NCBI GenBank assembly: GCA_015501605.1
Contig: JADNRZ010000004.1
Location: forward strand, 1,116,001 to 1,180,000
Length of the DNA stretch: 64,000 nucleotides
DNA from: Panaeolus papilionaceus
Taxonomy: Eukaryota; Basidiomycota; Agaricomycetes; Agaricales
Direction of reading: 5' to 3'
Shown piece by piece: positions 48,865 to 62,231 of the stretch (position 1 is the first letter of the stretch; every line of letters starts with the position of its first letter). A model generated the notes under the pieces. The model saw only the letters and a program-made list of their open reading frames with translations. It was not told the DNA's origin and ran no database searches. Both the position numbers and the translations under genes were made by a program.

Positions 48865-50219
48865 TCAATGATTTACAAAGGTGTCGACGACACCCTGCCA
48901 TACTTGTATATCGAAGTACTCGAACCAGAAATGCCCAAAATTCATGGAGGGAACCTGTCCAGGCTTTGACCCCTGTACGACAAACCGTGCATGAGGGATA
49001 AGTTCTAGAGTTTCCTGTGATCGTTATTATTTCCATGAGTCGGTATCACATCAATTCAAGTGTCTCACTTACTTTTGCGCAGTACACCGGTATTACTCTA
49101 TCGTGTTGTCCGTGAATAACTAGAACCTGTGTCCTGGGTGAAAGCTTCGGTAGGTGCTGTCGGAAGTCGAATTTTCTCAGCTGAACGATTAATATTAGTC
49201 CTCTCGCACTGGATAATATTGTGATATACATACCGCAATAGACTGTTTGACTACAGTTGCTCTAAATTCAGTTTGACACACCCAGACATACGCAATGCAG
49301 GCACACACCTATCATGTCAGACGGTCGGTTACTGGGAAATATATTAGTCGGTCTACTTAATTAGAGCTCTTGTGAATGATCGATGCTTACATGTCCTTGT
49401 TTATAGATCGAGCTACACGGGCGTTGAACCGTGACTCGTTGTTCTGCACCCATTCTGGGTCGTATAAGGATTCGACCACCTTCTTCGCAATCGCGAGGTT
49501 TTCTTGGAGAGTACGATTGGCGTTCGGAGGAGGTACCTTAAGCCCAGCTTCTGCGTGGACGATGGATCGAGTACCAATGAGCAGCAGGTGTGTGCAATCG
49601 AATGTGAGGGGAACCGGGTTGGTCGCGTGATATGGGAGAAGCAGCATCTGCTGAGCAACAACCCCTGAAGACAATTCATATTAAGTTCCGTTGTTCTTCA
49701 TGTGTGCCGAAGGACTTACCACCCATGGAAAATCCGCAAATCACGACTTCCTTCCACTTCAGGTTCTCTAGGAGGAGCAGAAGGTCTCGTGCCATCAGTT
49801 CAATCGTTATATCCTCGTCCTTTGCTGAAGTCAGAGTGGAATTTCCGATTCCCCTGTGATCATAAATCAAGACTGCACACAAGAGTTTAAAGGTAAGCAT
49901 GAAATCGAAATGCTTGGGTCTAACCTGGGTGTGTTTTCATCAGGCATTGCGTCAAACGCTCGTAGTCTGACCTGACCGAGCTTACGCCGTTGATAAACAC
50001 GAGGGGCGTCGCCTTCCCAAGATGATAACTGCCCAAAATTTCAAAAGCTAGTTGGGCACCGTCTGGGAGAGTAAATTTGGAATATGCCGTGCTCATTGTT
50101 GGTGCCTGGGCGTCTACAACGGTTGATAAAGATGGGGTTGGAGGCTTAGCGGTTGAGCCAAAAAACCACTGGTTTATATACCCTCGCGCTGCTCGAAATA
50201 CTTCGGAGGATAACGCCAT
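48865..50219 (-). CDS. Alpha/beta-hydrolase fold protein
   Basis: A serine hydrolase of unknown substrate. It starts at 50219 with MALSSEVFRAARGYINQWFF. The first strand is YSKFTLPDGAQLAFEILG, then TPLVFINGVSSVRSDYERL with the oxyanion-loop region. VLIYDHRGIGNST follows, then the nucleophile elbow VVICGFSMGG (Ser). The acid is in VLVIHGQHDRVIP (Asp). The catalytic His is probably in PSMNFGHFWFEYFD near the end. Seven or so introns interrupt it, and the last exon ends VVDTFVNH at 48865. All triad candidates are in place, so it looks active. The substrate cannot be predicted, and it has no lid insertion large enough to suggest a lipase. Confidence 0.87.
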
Positions 50220-50682
50220 GACAGGTTCGTGTGCTCCAGAAGACGTGCAGAGGTATGTACATGCTGAAGTTCATCTATCGTGTATTTGACTGTAGGACGA
50301 AACGCATCCGTAAAGCACCCGAGCCGCATCCATTTGCGTCACACGGGTGCAATTCATATACAGTAACCGCTTCCAAACTGCTTCCAGGCATAACGATTGC
50401 AGGTTGATACCAATGGCCATCATTAGTTTTCCTTCGGCTTTGACATGCCGAGCGGAAACGACAGACGGGTACAATAACACACTGGATTCTCAAGTTGAAA
50501 AGACTTGGGGCTGATGTCGAGCGCCTTCGATTCATGTGTAATATATTTTGTCGTGTTAAACGCTATGTATAACCAGAAATTGATGCGATAACATTTTTAG
50601 CAAATGTTGTAAGTGGATGAATTTTGACGCATTGCAGAAAGTTTTCTGGTTAACATTGACGGCTCAGAAATTGGGGTGGGTA
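50220..50682. other. Intergenic stretch between the hydrolase and SRP40 genes
   Basis: About 460 bases with no supported gene. It contains the hydrolase 5' flank and the SRP40 3' flank, both on the minus strand. Confidence 0.4.
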
Positions 50683-52425
50683 TCAATCATCATCGGTGAA
50701 CTTGAAGCTGTGGCTTGTCATCTGGAAGGGGATTATCAGCACACGAACGACAAGAGTTTGATACCAAATTACCGTGATCTCTCCACCCTTATAGCTCCCC
50801 TTCTTTTTCTTGTTTTTCTCTTTTCGGAATCCAGCACCTCGAGTAACAATTAAATCCTCATGCGCACGTTGACCGTAATCATTCGTCGGCGCAGCCTGAA
50901 GAAAACGTGTACGTATTCAGGCGTCGGAATAACAAATCCCGCCATAGGACACTCACCTTGACTTCGTAACGGTTGTCCATGTAAGCAGGGGTTTCAACTT
51001 TATTGGGATCCACTCGCATGAAGCGCTCTCCAGGAGTACGCTTATTGCCCCCTTTTCCCCTAGCAGAAATATCCGACGTTTCCAACCTTGCCTGCTGCGA
51101 CTCAGTAGTAGCAGTGGTAACTGCACCACCATCATTAGTGCGCCTCTTCTTCGTAACCTCGACCTCATCTGCATTTTGCTCTGGCTGCTTTTTGGCGTCA
51201 GGCTTTTTCTCTTTCTTTTTCTCTTTCTTTTTCTCGTCTTCCGAGTCCGAGTCCGAATCTGAATCTGAATCCGAATCCGAAGATGATGATTCAGACGAGG
51301 AGTCGTCCGCCTTGGAAGCGTTAGAAGCTGCTTTTGGCTTTGATTCAGTAGCTGATTCATCGCTGCTTGAGTCCGAGTCCGACGAATCACTGGAACTTGA
51401 ACTTGAGCTCGACTCGGCAGCAGGTGTTTTCTTGGTAGCTGTAGTTTTGGCTTTTGTGGCTACCTTTGCTTCGGATTCTAAAGAACTGTCGTCGGAAGAA
51501 GCGGGTGAGCTATCTGACTTGGAGGACAGCGTGCGACTAGAATCGCGAGCAGGTTCAGGTTTTTTGGAGGCAGGTGCTTTTTCTTTCTTGGCAGAATTTG
51601 AATCACTGGACTCGTCATCTAATAGATACCACATGTAAGAAGACAGATTCAGAAAGGTATATATCATGACTCACCAGAGTCAGAATCAGAGGAACTGGAG
51701 CTGGAGCTTGAACTTGATGAAGAAGATGCTGGGAAGAAGTCCTAAATAATCCAGATTATTCGAGCATTTGTATAGCATACCTTTTCCAGCTTTCTTCGGG
51801 CTGGCCCTGGCTTTGGGTTTTGGGGATGTAGGCTTTTTAGCTTTCTCCGACTCGACATCCGAATCAGAGTCTGAAGAGCTCGATGAAGAGCTCGATGACG
51901 ACGATGACGACGAAGAGGCTGCTTTTTTAGCAGCAACCTTTTTCACGGCTGCCTTCTTCGCCGGCTTCTTGGTGGATGCACTCGAGTTCGAAGAGTGGGA
52001 GTTGGAACTCGAATCGCTTGCTATAGACAGGTCAGCTATATGTGAAGTAGTGAGTGATAGTGGACCTACAACTCGAGCTGGAGGATGAGTCGGATGAGTC
52101 GGATTCATCCCTAACAGATTAGATGGTCAGAACCGAATTAGTGTGTAGATCAATGAGCGACATACGATGAGGATTCCTCCTTTTTCTGAGACGATAACTT
52201 CCATTGCTTGATAATTTCATCTAATTGAGGTCCCTCTAGCTTAATGTCGTCTTTAAGAACGACAACATCTTTGGCTGCCTTTTTAACTGCTTCTGCAGCT
52301 TTTGTATGTGCGTGCTTTATCAAGAATGCATGTATTAGGGTATAAGTTGCTGTCAATCGTATAAGAAATCTTTGAAAATCTCATGAATAAAAGTTTCAAA
52401 ACATACAAGCAAGATTTTTATCCAT
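50683..52425 (-). CDS. SRP40: Nucleolar phosphoprotein SRP40/Nopp140
   Basis: This nucleolar chaperone is linked to snoRNP assembly and RNA polymerase I. It starts MDKNLASTYTLIHAFLIKH, a LisH-like dimerisation segment, at 52425. The body alternates acidic serine tracts (runs of Ser with Asp and Glu) and basic Lys/Ala/Pro-rich segments, the classical CK2-target pattern. The diagnostic C-terminus reads GGNKRTPGERFMRVDPNKVE, then TPAYMDNRYEVK, GQRAHEDLIVTRGAGFRKEK and GSYKGGEIT. The last exon adds MTSHSFKFTDDD, with the stop at 50683. Several introns cut the repeat region, and low complexity makes their borders uncertain. It shares a 142-bp divergent promoter with RIB4. Confidence 0.9.
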
Positions 52426-52568
52426 AATTGAAGGTTAATAGAAAGCAATCAATTGGCCGACAGGGAGGATTGATGGTCAAGTCCTTCGAGCACTTTTTTT
52501 TTCATGCGAGATTTCAAAAGGGAATGGAGTCCCACGACAGCTAACTCGTTTGATCGCTTCCTTCCACG

Positions 52569-53262
<694 letters not shown>

Positions 53263-53507
53263 GGACAAACAAAATTAAATTACAATATGCTCGATATCTG
53301 TACAAGCATAAACGTGGAATGGTATTTCGTATTTTAAGTCTTGGTCGTCGTTCCTGACGATGAGGATAAGAGTTGTGACGAAAGTGAGGAGTAGATCACG
53401 ACCCTCAGCGGTTGCCGGTAACGCACCGTTCGGTCACTAATTCCGTCAGTTGAACCTCCACTACCATCTTCATCACCGCTATCTTCCTCTTATTTCTTTG
53501 AGGCAAC

Positions 53508-54684
53508 ATGAAGAAAAAGGTGATTTTACTATACAGCAAGAAATTATCCGGCAGCCATAAATAACATGGCCTTTAGGTCCTTCTTATGGGTGCCTCAGGC
53601 AGCGGAAAGACTTCGATGCGGTCTCTCATCTTGTGAGTGCACCGTCGTCGGTCTTTTGCTACACCATCGTGATCAATATTTCTATCTAGTTCCAACAACC
53701 CTGCTTCTTTAACAGCTAGGCTCGGCGCAACTATTGACGTTGAGCAGAACCATGTTCGATTCCTTGGCGACCTTATTCTAAATCTTTGGGATTGCGGAGG
53801 ACAAGACTCATTCATGGACACCTATCTCAGTACACAACGAGCAACTATATTTCAACAAGTCGGGGTCATGATCTACGTCTTCGATGTCGAGTCAAGAGAA
53901 ATGAACAAGGATCTTGAGTACTACCGCGACTGCCTGGGGTGGCTGAGACACTACAGCCCAGAAGCAGCCGTTTTCCTGCTTGTACACAAGATGGACCTAG
54001 TCCGCGAGCCACGGCAACACATGTTCGAAAAAAAGAAGCAGGAACTTCAGGATGCCAGCGGGGACACCGAGATGACCGTGTTTGGAACGAGTATCTATGA
54101 TGAAAGTCTTTATAAGGTTCGTTTATCGGTTTGACGTATTCATGTAGCACGCACTGATAAAGCACTGCCAGGCTTGGTCAAATATAGTGCATACCTTGAT
54201 ACCCAACGCTTCTATTCTGTCCAAGCATCTCACGACATTTGGTGCGGCGTGTAGTGCTACCGAGGTCATCCTTTTCGAAAAAACTACCTTCCTTGTCATT
54301 GCAACCTCTGGTTCAGGGTCCGAATCCCCTTCCAGTTCGAGTGACTTTGGAGGGGCCTCTTCAATACAACTGGACGCAAAACGTTACGAACGTACGTCGG
54401 AACTTATAAAAGCATTCAAGCATTCGTGTTCTCGCGTTCGTGAAGATTTCCGGTCCTTGGAGATGGAGCTGAACGACTTCACGGCTGTGTTGGACGAAAT
54501 GACTCGGAATACATATGTCATGATCATTGTTCATGATCCAACAATAGGTCCGTTCATTTTTAACCGCACTTTACCATGCCTTGCTGACCATTTCTCACAT
54601 CTAGAGGTCGCTGCGCTGAAGCTAAATATTCGCTTAGCTCGGCGCAAATTCGAGGAACTCCAAAGCGACAGCTTGGTCACCTAG
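53508..54684 (+). CDS. GTR1: Rag GTPase subunit, TORC1 regulator
   Basis: This Rag-family GTPase works with GTR2 to signal amino-acid sufficiency to TORC1 at the vacuole. It starts MKKK and splices at once to VLLMGASGSGKTSMRSLIF, the G1 loop. LGATIDVEQNHVRFLGDLIL follows, then NLWDCGGQDSFMDTYLSTQR, the G3 motif in its GTR1/RagA form. VFLLVHKMDLV is G4. The second half has the roadblock-like domain: AACSATEVILFEKTTFLVIA, LDAKRYERTSELIKAFKHSC and YVMIIVHDPTI, ending EELQSDSLVT at 54684. A Ser-rich acidic loop (SGSGSESPSSSSD) sits in this domain. Four introns were found, and all key residues are present. Confidence 0.93.
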
Positions 54685-54923
54685 TCCCCTTCCTCTTTCT
54701 TTCGTCTTGCACACCACCTTTTAAATTATTTCCTTTCGAACATCTTGTACATTAGCAGCATTTCTCTTCTCACTTCTGGGCTTAATATTTTATATCTTGG
54801 TTTAATCAAACATTTTGTCTCATTCGTCTATCAACAAAATATGGACAGATGATCAACAAAAAATTAGAGTCATATGAAATCGAACAAATTATAATTTAAT
54901 GTTAAAAAATACGATTCCATTTA

Positions 54924-57134
54924 TCAATTATTGTAGGCAGCGGCGCGCGTTCCCGGAGGTGCTCTGTAGGGTGTCATCATCTCCTTTCTTCGCAAATCCT
55001 TCTTGAGCGCACTGGCACGGGTGCCGGATGCGGGGTATGATGTGGCAACGCTTGAATCTGAATCACTGACATGGATCCTGGCAGGCCTTGGAGGTGTAAC
55101 TGGCACCGGGGGAGCTGGTTGACCTACGTGTGGTTCCGCTCTCGGTGCTGCTGGTGGCGCCTTGTTGCGCAGAAGGCTCCTGATTTGGGTTTTATTGGTT
55201 CTTGGAACAGCAATAGGGGTTATTGAGGCTTCCGAGGCTTCCTCAAAATCACGCAGCAGCTCTGCTGCTGTCCGAGTATTCTTGGGCCGTAAAGGCGAAC
55301 GAGAAGTATTCCCGAAGAGCTGATTTCGGGTTTGGACGTCGTCTGTCCCCATTGAAGGATGTCGAACAGTAGTGGAGAATCTCACACTCTGATCTTGCGT
55401 TGTCAACAAGTTTGCAACACTGAGTTCTTCAGCAACTGTTTCTGGTATAGGGGCGGCAAAAACGTCTTCATATTGACTGCTTTGTGGTGCTTCTTCATGT
55501 ATAGGTTGTTCAGGGGCAGGAGGTGCCTTTCGCGATCGCTTAACGGGTGGTGGACGAGTAGCAACTGTGGGTCCCACGGATCTTGACCGAGCACGCGTAT
55601 TCCTGAAGGGAGCCTCAGCAGCGGGTGACGGCACGGACGGAAGGCTTCGCTGCATGCTTGCAGGGGCGCGAGCTGCAAGTTTGGGCACCTGAGAGCCGGG
55701 AGGTTGGATGCTTTGGGCGGGGGATGGGTTAGATTGTGGTGCCACTACACGTTGTGACGAAGAAGAGGCGATTTGAGTGGGCTGAGGTTGTGGTTGGCTT
55801 CTCCTCGGCTGGGAAGTAGGTTTCTTCGCGGGTTCTGTTGGAGGAGGGAATGATACACGTTGCCTTGACGTGCTGGCCTGGTTAGCGGCCAACACCTCCT
55901 GGGAGGATTGAATGGTGCGGTATGTAGGGGGGTATTCTTCAGGTATATCATCATGTCTGAATAAATAGTCAGTCTCAAAGTTTTGAACTCTACAAGGTAT
56001 TAACTTGCCCATAGTCCTCCACTTCCTCCGATTCCTCTGCCTCGTCGTCATTATCTTCCATCGGTTCTTCATCATAATCTGGTGCCTTTTCTTTCCCTTT
56101 GCGCGAGGCTACTGGCTCACTACGCGTGGATTGCCTTCTCTTTGTGTTACGCCGGGGGTGGGAATGACGCTGAGAGGGTCGTCTGACTGGTTCGGGCACT
56201 ACTTCCCCATCGGACTCGGACTCCTCCTCTTCCATTTGTTCTTCTGAGTCCTCATCTTCTTCGCTATCTGAAGTTTCCTTAGCACGACGCTTCTTAGGGA
56301 GATTATTGAGGGCCCGGGTCTGAGGGTGTAGTTGACCGGGGACGACCACAATGTCCTTGCAGATTTCGTCAATTCTTTTATCCATTTTTTCTCTTCTCTT
56401 CCTGTAGCGCTCTCTAAAAGAAGCTGCCGTGTGCCTTAATGCCCACCCTTGCAGCTCTGGACAAGCCTCTGCCTATGATTTTGTCAGGTTACGACGATGG
56501 TGATTGCTGTGTGTGACTTACCGATTCGATGAGCTCTTCGTAGACCTTCATACCGAGACGACCACCTTCTCCACAATATGTAATCCTTTGTGCTAGCCAG
56601 TTGCACAGTTTTTCGTCATCATCAGGGGTAAAGCTATTTCGTCTGAGGGAATGATTAACTTGAGGTTCTTTGAATTGTAGATACGATTTACCCCCTCCCA
56701 GGTTGAACACCAGGCATAGGCTTTCGCCTGGGTATTCGGTGTTTAAAATTATCCTTCTTGATACATTTATCGATGAAATTTGAAAACTCGACATGAACAC
56801 GCCGGTACTCCACGTCGTTACAGCCATGGTATGCGCGTTGAATGGCGTCCCTGTTGGTTCCAACTGCAGTCAAAACAGTGTCAACACCGCGATCATGATC
56901 AACCACGGTTCCCCCGTGCAACTAAAAGTTTGTTAGTTGTCTTTTGGTAAGATTAGAGTCGTCACAACGTACCTCAATTTGGTCTATAAGCGCATTTCGC
57001 GAGTCCCCTGGAATGTTGGGATGTAGATAAAACAAACATGACTGTCCGTTTTCATCTCTGAATAGATCATAAGGTGTTCGTTCCGTCTCTGGTTCTGTAA
57101 AGAGGCTATCGGAAGCTTCTCCGTCAGAGGACAT
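54924..57134 (-). CDS. RAP1: RAP1-like telomere protein (BRCT + RAP1-type Myb)
   Basis: A shelterin-type telomere protein. It starts MSSDGEASDSLFTEPETERT and moves into a BRCT-like region: LFYLHPNIPGDSRNALIDQI spliced to LHGGTVVDHDRGVDTVLTAV, then RRVHVEFSNFIDKCIK. Next is the RAP1-type Myb domain: NSFTPDDDEKLCNWLAQRIT, LGMKVYEELIES, LQGWALRHTAASFRERYRKR. A highly acidic linker follows (SDSEEDEDSEEQMEEEESES), then a long Pro/Gln/Ser-rich disordered half. I see no obvious RAP1 C-terminal (RCT) domain, although it could be hidden in the tail, which ends TRAAAYNN at 54924. Identity rests on the order BRCT then Myb and on the Myb sequence. Confidence 0.8.
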
Positions 57135-57998
57135 AGTAGAAGCAGTTATGTGAGGTGAAAGATGTTAGATAAAGGAGTTTAAGAAGAAATCGACAACAGT
57201 GTCAGTGACAGTGATGGTTCCAGGTTCAACTCAGGATTGAGTTGAGTCACGTGGTCGTGTAGATGGATCATTGATGCAGTGATCGGAGTCCTTCATCTTT
57301 TGATCCGCTAACCTTTGCCATTCCCCAGAACTTCACAAGAAGCCATGGTTTCAGCAATTGGTGTGTTGAATGTGAAGCAGTTTTAACAACATTGGTGTTT
57401 GCCAATAAGGTAAAGTTCAGTTCAAGATTATTGACTCCTATTTAATCCCCAAAAAATAATGATTTCACTATTTGGTCGTTATCGCTGACACATGAATATA
57501 AGAACCTGCCCTAAAGAGCGTGATAGAAAAGACGAATGCATCAATTTTTGTTTCTTCATCCCCTCTTGATATTATGACTGCCAACGAGGACGGTGTATAC
57601 CTCCAATGACTGGCAATTAACTTGAGAGGCCCTCGCAGGAGATGAAGTAATGGTGCAAGGCATAGACTATACCCCTGTATCCCCCATTAGCAGGTTAACA
57701 CTGACTCCTGGGTTCGTAATGGGGTGTACATTTACTTTCTTTCTTTCTTCTTGTTATGTTTCTTAGTTTATGTTTTCCAAGATGATTCTTGAAATGAAAT
57801 GAATTTACTTGCAATTTGAAATTGAATGTCAGTCATGAGAGTGTCAATGACAGAAAATTAAATAGATGCTTGAAGGCTCTATGATTAGAATTGATTTCTA
57901 ACTCCGGATTCAAAAGTCCAAATACCAAATTGCCAATCCTTGACTCCATCTTGAACCCTCTTTCCATCTTCCTACTACATTCACCTATAATTTCGAGC
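57135..57998. other. Divergent intergenic region between RAP1-like and DOA1 genes
   Basis: About 860 bases, the longest gene-free stretch in the window. It contains one CACGTG hexamer near 57249, long AT-rich tracts and a CT-rich patch near 57745. No exon or RNA gene was recognised. It should hold the promoters of both flanking genes. Confidence 0.4.
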
Positions 57999-60900
57999 AT
58001 GCCTTTCAAACTATCAGCAACTCTTAAATCTCATTCCTCAGATGTAAGATTTATCTTTTACCAACCCTGATTATCCTCTCTAAATCAAGTATAGGTTCGT
58101 GCCGTGAGCGCACCATCCAACCATCTCGTTCTAAGCGCCTCTCGAGATACAACCGCCATTCACTGGCAACGATCCGATTCATCAACAGAGTTCACACCAG
58201 AAACAGTCCTAAAAGCAGGTTCACGATACGTCAACGCTGTAGCTTATATCTCTCCTAGCCCAGATGCATCAAAAGGTAATTCGTCATCTCCAAACTCCAA
58301 CCGTCACCGATCGCTCAAACTCGAAAAGGTTACGCCGTCACTGGCGGTCAAGAGGCCGTCATCAACGTTTTCAATCTAGCCCAACCCAAAGATGACCCAG
58401 ATTTCTCCCTTATTGGACACACAGAGAACATCTGCACGCTCGATACCACTCCCGCCGGCACGATCATTTCAGGATCATGGGATAGGTATGTCATCCAATC
58501 GATAGGGGCATGTGGAGAACATTCAACCGAACCTTGTAAAGAACAGCAAAAGTCTGGAAGAACTTCCAACTCGTACACGATTTGAAAGGACATCAACAAT
58601 CTGTTTGGGCTGTATTGGCTGTAGATGAGGATCAGGTCTTGACGGGTAAGAACACCGTATTTGCGCGCCAGGTTACACGTTTGACGCATCGTTATGGCGT
58701 TCAGGTTCAGCAGACAAGACGATCAAGCTATGGCAGCAGCACAAGAACGTGTTAACCTTCAATGGCCACAGAGATGCTGTACGAGGACTTACTTTGATCC
58801 CAGATATCGGCTTCGCGTCATGTTCAAACGACAGGTATGGACATACACATTCTGCATGATTCTCCGTTGTAGTTACACCATCACGTCTGCTGCCAGTGAA
58901 ATCCGTGTCTGGACGCTAGGTGGCGATGCCGTGTACACCCTCTCGGGGCACACATCCTTTGTCTATAGTTTGTCGGTCCTCCTGAATGGCGACATCGTAT
59001 CGGCAGGAGAGGACAGAACTGTACGCGTTTGGCAAGGTATGCACCGCGTGTTCGTGACGAGACGTGATATTAATAGAGATCGGCGCATCTGTACCAGGCG
59101 ACGAATGTACGCAAACCATCGTACACCCGGCGATCTCAGTATGGACCGTTGCCTCGATGCCCAACGGCGACATCGTGAGCGGATGTAGTGATGGTGTAGT
59201 CAGAATATTCAGCGCGTCCGAAGATAGATGGGCACCAGGAGAGCAATTGAAAGCGTACGATGACCAAGTCGCGAGTCAGGCGTTACCAACACAAGAGGTT
59301 GGCGATATCAAGAAGAGTGATCTCCCCGGTCTAGATGCTTTGATGCAACCAGGTAAGTCCCTCTGCAGCTTTAGCCTTGCTTTTCGCTTAAAGTTGTTAC
59401 AGGTAAAAAGTCTGGCGAAGTGAAGATGGTGAAAAACGGCGAACTTGTTGAAGCCCATCAGGTGATTGATGCGTCCTTTCTTTTGCCCATTGTTCTCTGG
59501 GGAATGCCGTATGACTTACCTCTAAAATTTAGTGGGATAGCGCGAACTTTACTTGGCAGAAAATCGGAGATGTGGTCGATGCTGTTGGATCTGGTCGAAA
59601 ACAGCTTTATCAAGGAAAGGAATACGACTATGTCTTCGATGTTGATATTCAAGATGGCGTGCCGCCTCTCAAGTTGCCTTACAATGTCACGGGTTGGTAC
59701 CTTACATCACGACTTCCGGTAAAAGATATCTGAACGATTTTGTAGAGAATCCCTACAGCGCTGCGCAGCGTTTCTTGCAAAGCAATGATCTTCCTCTCAC
59801 TTATATCGACGAGGTAGTTAGATTCATAGAGAAGAACACGAGCGGCGTGGCTATTGGAACTGGTGGTGAAGAATACGTCGATCCATTCACAGGTACGTGG
59901 CATCATCGTCGCGTCTTTCCCTGTCCTAACCATTTCCCAAGGTGCATCGAGGTACAGGAGCTCAGCTGCTTCCGTGCCAATGGCACAGCAGTCGCAGTAT
60001 GCCGACCCCTTCACTGGGGCTTCGCGCTACGTTGCTTCTTCGCAATCTGCCACCAATCCCGTCAGCCAATCCTCCGGCGATCCGTTTACTGGCGCGTCTC
60101 GATACTCTGGTGCTGCATCCGTTACTGCCCCTGCCCCGGCAGCCCAGCCAGCAGCGAAGGTTATTCCGGCTGTGCGTATTTATATTTTGGGTCTGCGTTA
60201 ATTGATTGCCTCACGATGACCTTTTAGGCGAAAATGGTCCACATTAAGCAAGCCAATGTAGCGGCTATGCGAGGCAAGCAACTACAATTTGACGCTGATT
60301 TGCAGCACGAAATCGTTCGTACAATCTCTGTGTCGTTTCGTCGACTGTTCTGACTGGTCGATCTACAGTCCACATCGTCGCTCGCTATGTATCCTGAGGA
60401 ACACGCGTTGCTCGAAGAGGTCTTCGAGTACCTTTCTCAGGTTACTTCTAACCCACCTAAATCTCCAACTGTCACCGTATCGTCCACCCACATCGACGCC
60501 ATCATCTCAATTCTCGATCGTTGGCCATCATCGCAACGTTTCCCAGGTGAGAATCTACAGCCATTATGCTTCAATAACGGCATGACTAAACGTATCTACA
60601 GTCATTGATCTGAGCCGACTCGTGATTGGCTTTTGCCCAGCGGCTGTCAATCTTCCGGGCGTCAAGGACAAGTTCTTTGAAGCGCTCTTCCGGGCATCTG
60701 AATGGACTGCGAGCTGGACGCCGCCTATTAATAAGGCGCGCGAGACGAATACTTTGTTGTTGTTAAGAAGTCTTGCGAATGTGTTTACGGAGGATTCTAC
60801 GACAGATGAGGAGTGGCTGGCGAAGGTGTGTTGGTAATGTATTGTTTAGATGAGATGGCTGCTAAATGTTTGACAATAGATCCTCGAGACGCTGCTTCAG

Positions 60901-61396
60901 GTGCCATACACCTCTTTGAACAAGACCCAGAGGGTTGCGTTGGCTACTATTGTTTTCAAGTAAGCCTGAATTGTCTCCGCTTGATGATCGTTTGCTAATA
61001 CCTATTCAGCATTTCCACCGAGGCACTTCGACGCCCTCTTGGAGCATCCGTTCAGAACCAGCTCATTACGCTTCTAACCAGGGTTCGCAATGGTTTTAAT
61101 CAATCTGATGATAACATGGTACTGATGTTGTCCTCTAGATTTTGGAATCTGAGACGGCAGACGCAGAAGCTATCTATCGTACCTTGGTAGCACTCGGCAA
61201 CATCGTAAGTTATTCTCAGCTTGATTCTAACGTGATCACGAAACCTATTGACCACCCTTTTCAGATCTACGCTTCCAAAGGGTCGATTTCCGTATCTCAA
61301 GCTGCTGAAATTGCGCTCTGCATTCAGTCTCTCCCCAAACAGTTCTCTGATGCGAGGGTTAAAAACGTCTCGGCTGAGATCTCGGAGCTGTTGTAA
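57999..61396 (+). CDS. DOA1: WD40-PFU-PUL ubiquitin-binding protein (PLAA/Lub1)
   Basis: DOA1 is a Cdc48/p97 cofactor that binds ubiquitin and controls free ubiquitin levels. It starts MPFKLSATLKSHSSD and continues through seven WD40 blades: VSAPSNHLVLSASRDTTAIH, YAVTGGQEAVINVF, AGTIISGSWDR, HQQSVWAVLAVDEDQVLT, GSADKTIKLWQQHKNVLTF, YTLSGHTSFVYSLSVL and ASMPNGDIVSGCSDGVVRIF. The PFU domain reads WDSANFTWQKIGDVVDAV, GKEYDYVFDVDIQDGVPPLK. Repeated DPFTGASRY motifs follow. The PUL domain is a helical C-terminal half: ISILDRWPSSQRFP, LVIGFCPAAVNLPGVK and AAEIALCIQSLPKQFSD, ending ISELL at 61396. About seventeen introns, all read as canonical. The family is clear. Confidence 0.93.
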
Positions 61397-62231
61397 CACC
61401 ATCGTCTTAAACTCATGATCATGACCACTGTATTGATTGTCACGACCTCTTTCTCCATCGCATTCCATGAATTGCGCATCGTTGGGCATTGGTTATGGTT
61501 TCTTTCCTTCATTCCCTACTCCCCTCTCTCTCATGCCTATATCATGTTTACCTCATACATACATATACCGTGTTCAGGTTGGTGTACCCGCTGTTGGTCG
61601 CGAACAGTTTACAAGTAGGACGCTATCTGATGGACATCCACTTATACAAGTTTTTTTTTACCATGTGGGGTTTTTTGACTGGCTTTTGCTTTTGTGTGTT
61701 ACATATGTGTTTTTTTCTCTGTTTCCCTGCGTGTTGGTTGTGTACTCTTAGCCCCTGTGTATATTGATTTGATTTGATTATTGTGCTCGTGTGCGTGTGG
61801 AGTTTCTTGATTTGATCCGTTTATGATGGGTGGGTTCTGTGTTGAGTGTTGTTTGAGAATGCGAGCGTGTGTAGCGTTTAGGGGTATGTATGTACATGCG
61901 GCGTGTAGATAAGAACGAAGCTGATTTGCCCATGCATACATACAACATTCGGACCGCAAGTATACATAGAAAACCGGGTGCAGAGTCAAGCGACAGCATA
62001 AGCCGCCGCGAGCGCTTCGATGACCTGCCGAGTCACTCTTGGGAACCAAAAAGGAGCAGGAATGATGACTCGTTCCGGCGTTATCGAACTTAAGCCTTGT
62101 CCTTACGTTATGTAACTGAAAACTGCTTGATTCCTTACCTTTACTTGCTTGACGTGCGACGACCAGTGGTGTTTCGTTTTTCGATATCTGCGAAGTGAAG
62201 AGGCGTCGTCGACCATTGCCCTTGAAGATTG
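61397..62231. other. Gene-poor stretch with one suspicious open frame
   Basis: About 830 bases, mostly T- and GT-rich and probably 3' UTR of DOA1. An open frame at 61890-62093 ends ERFDDLPSHSWEPKRSRNDD plus SFRRYRT. It has a charged, coding-like composition but no start or splice partner that I can support. Confidence 0.35.

Noticed and set aside
51003..51638. Plus-strand open frame of 211 codons rich in Ser/Glu/Phe
   Set aside because: It is antisense to the Ser/Asp repeats of SRP40, whose minus-strand reading gives the conserved C-terminal domain.
57245..57256. CACGTG hexamer upstream of the RAP1-like gene (and another near 18665)
   Set aside because: A single hexamer is expected by chance in 64 kb, so no regulatory claim is made.
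61437..61767. Several overlapping hydrophobic open frames after DOA1
   Set aside because: They are T-rich 3' UTR sequence, overlap one another in two frames, and show no family similarity.
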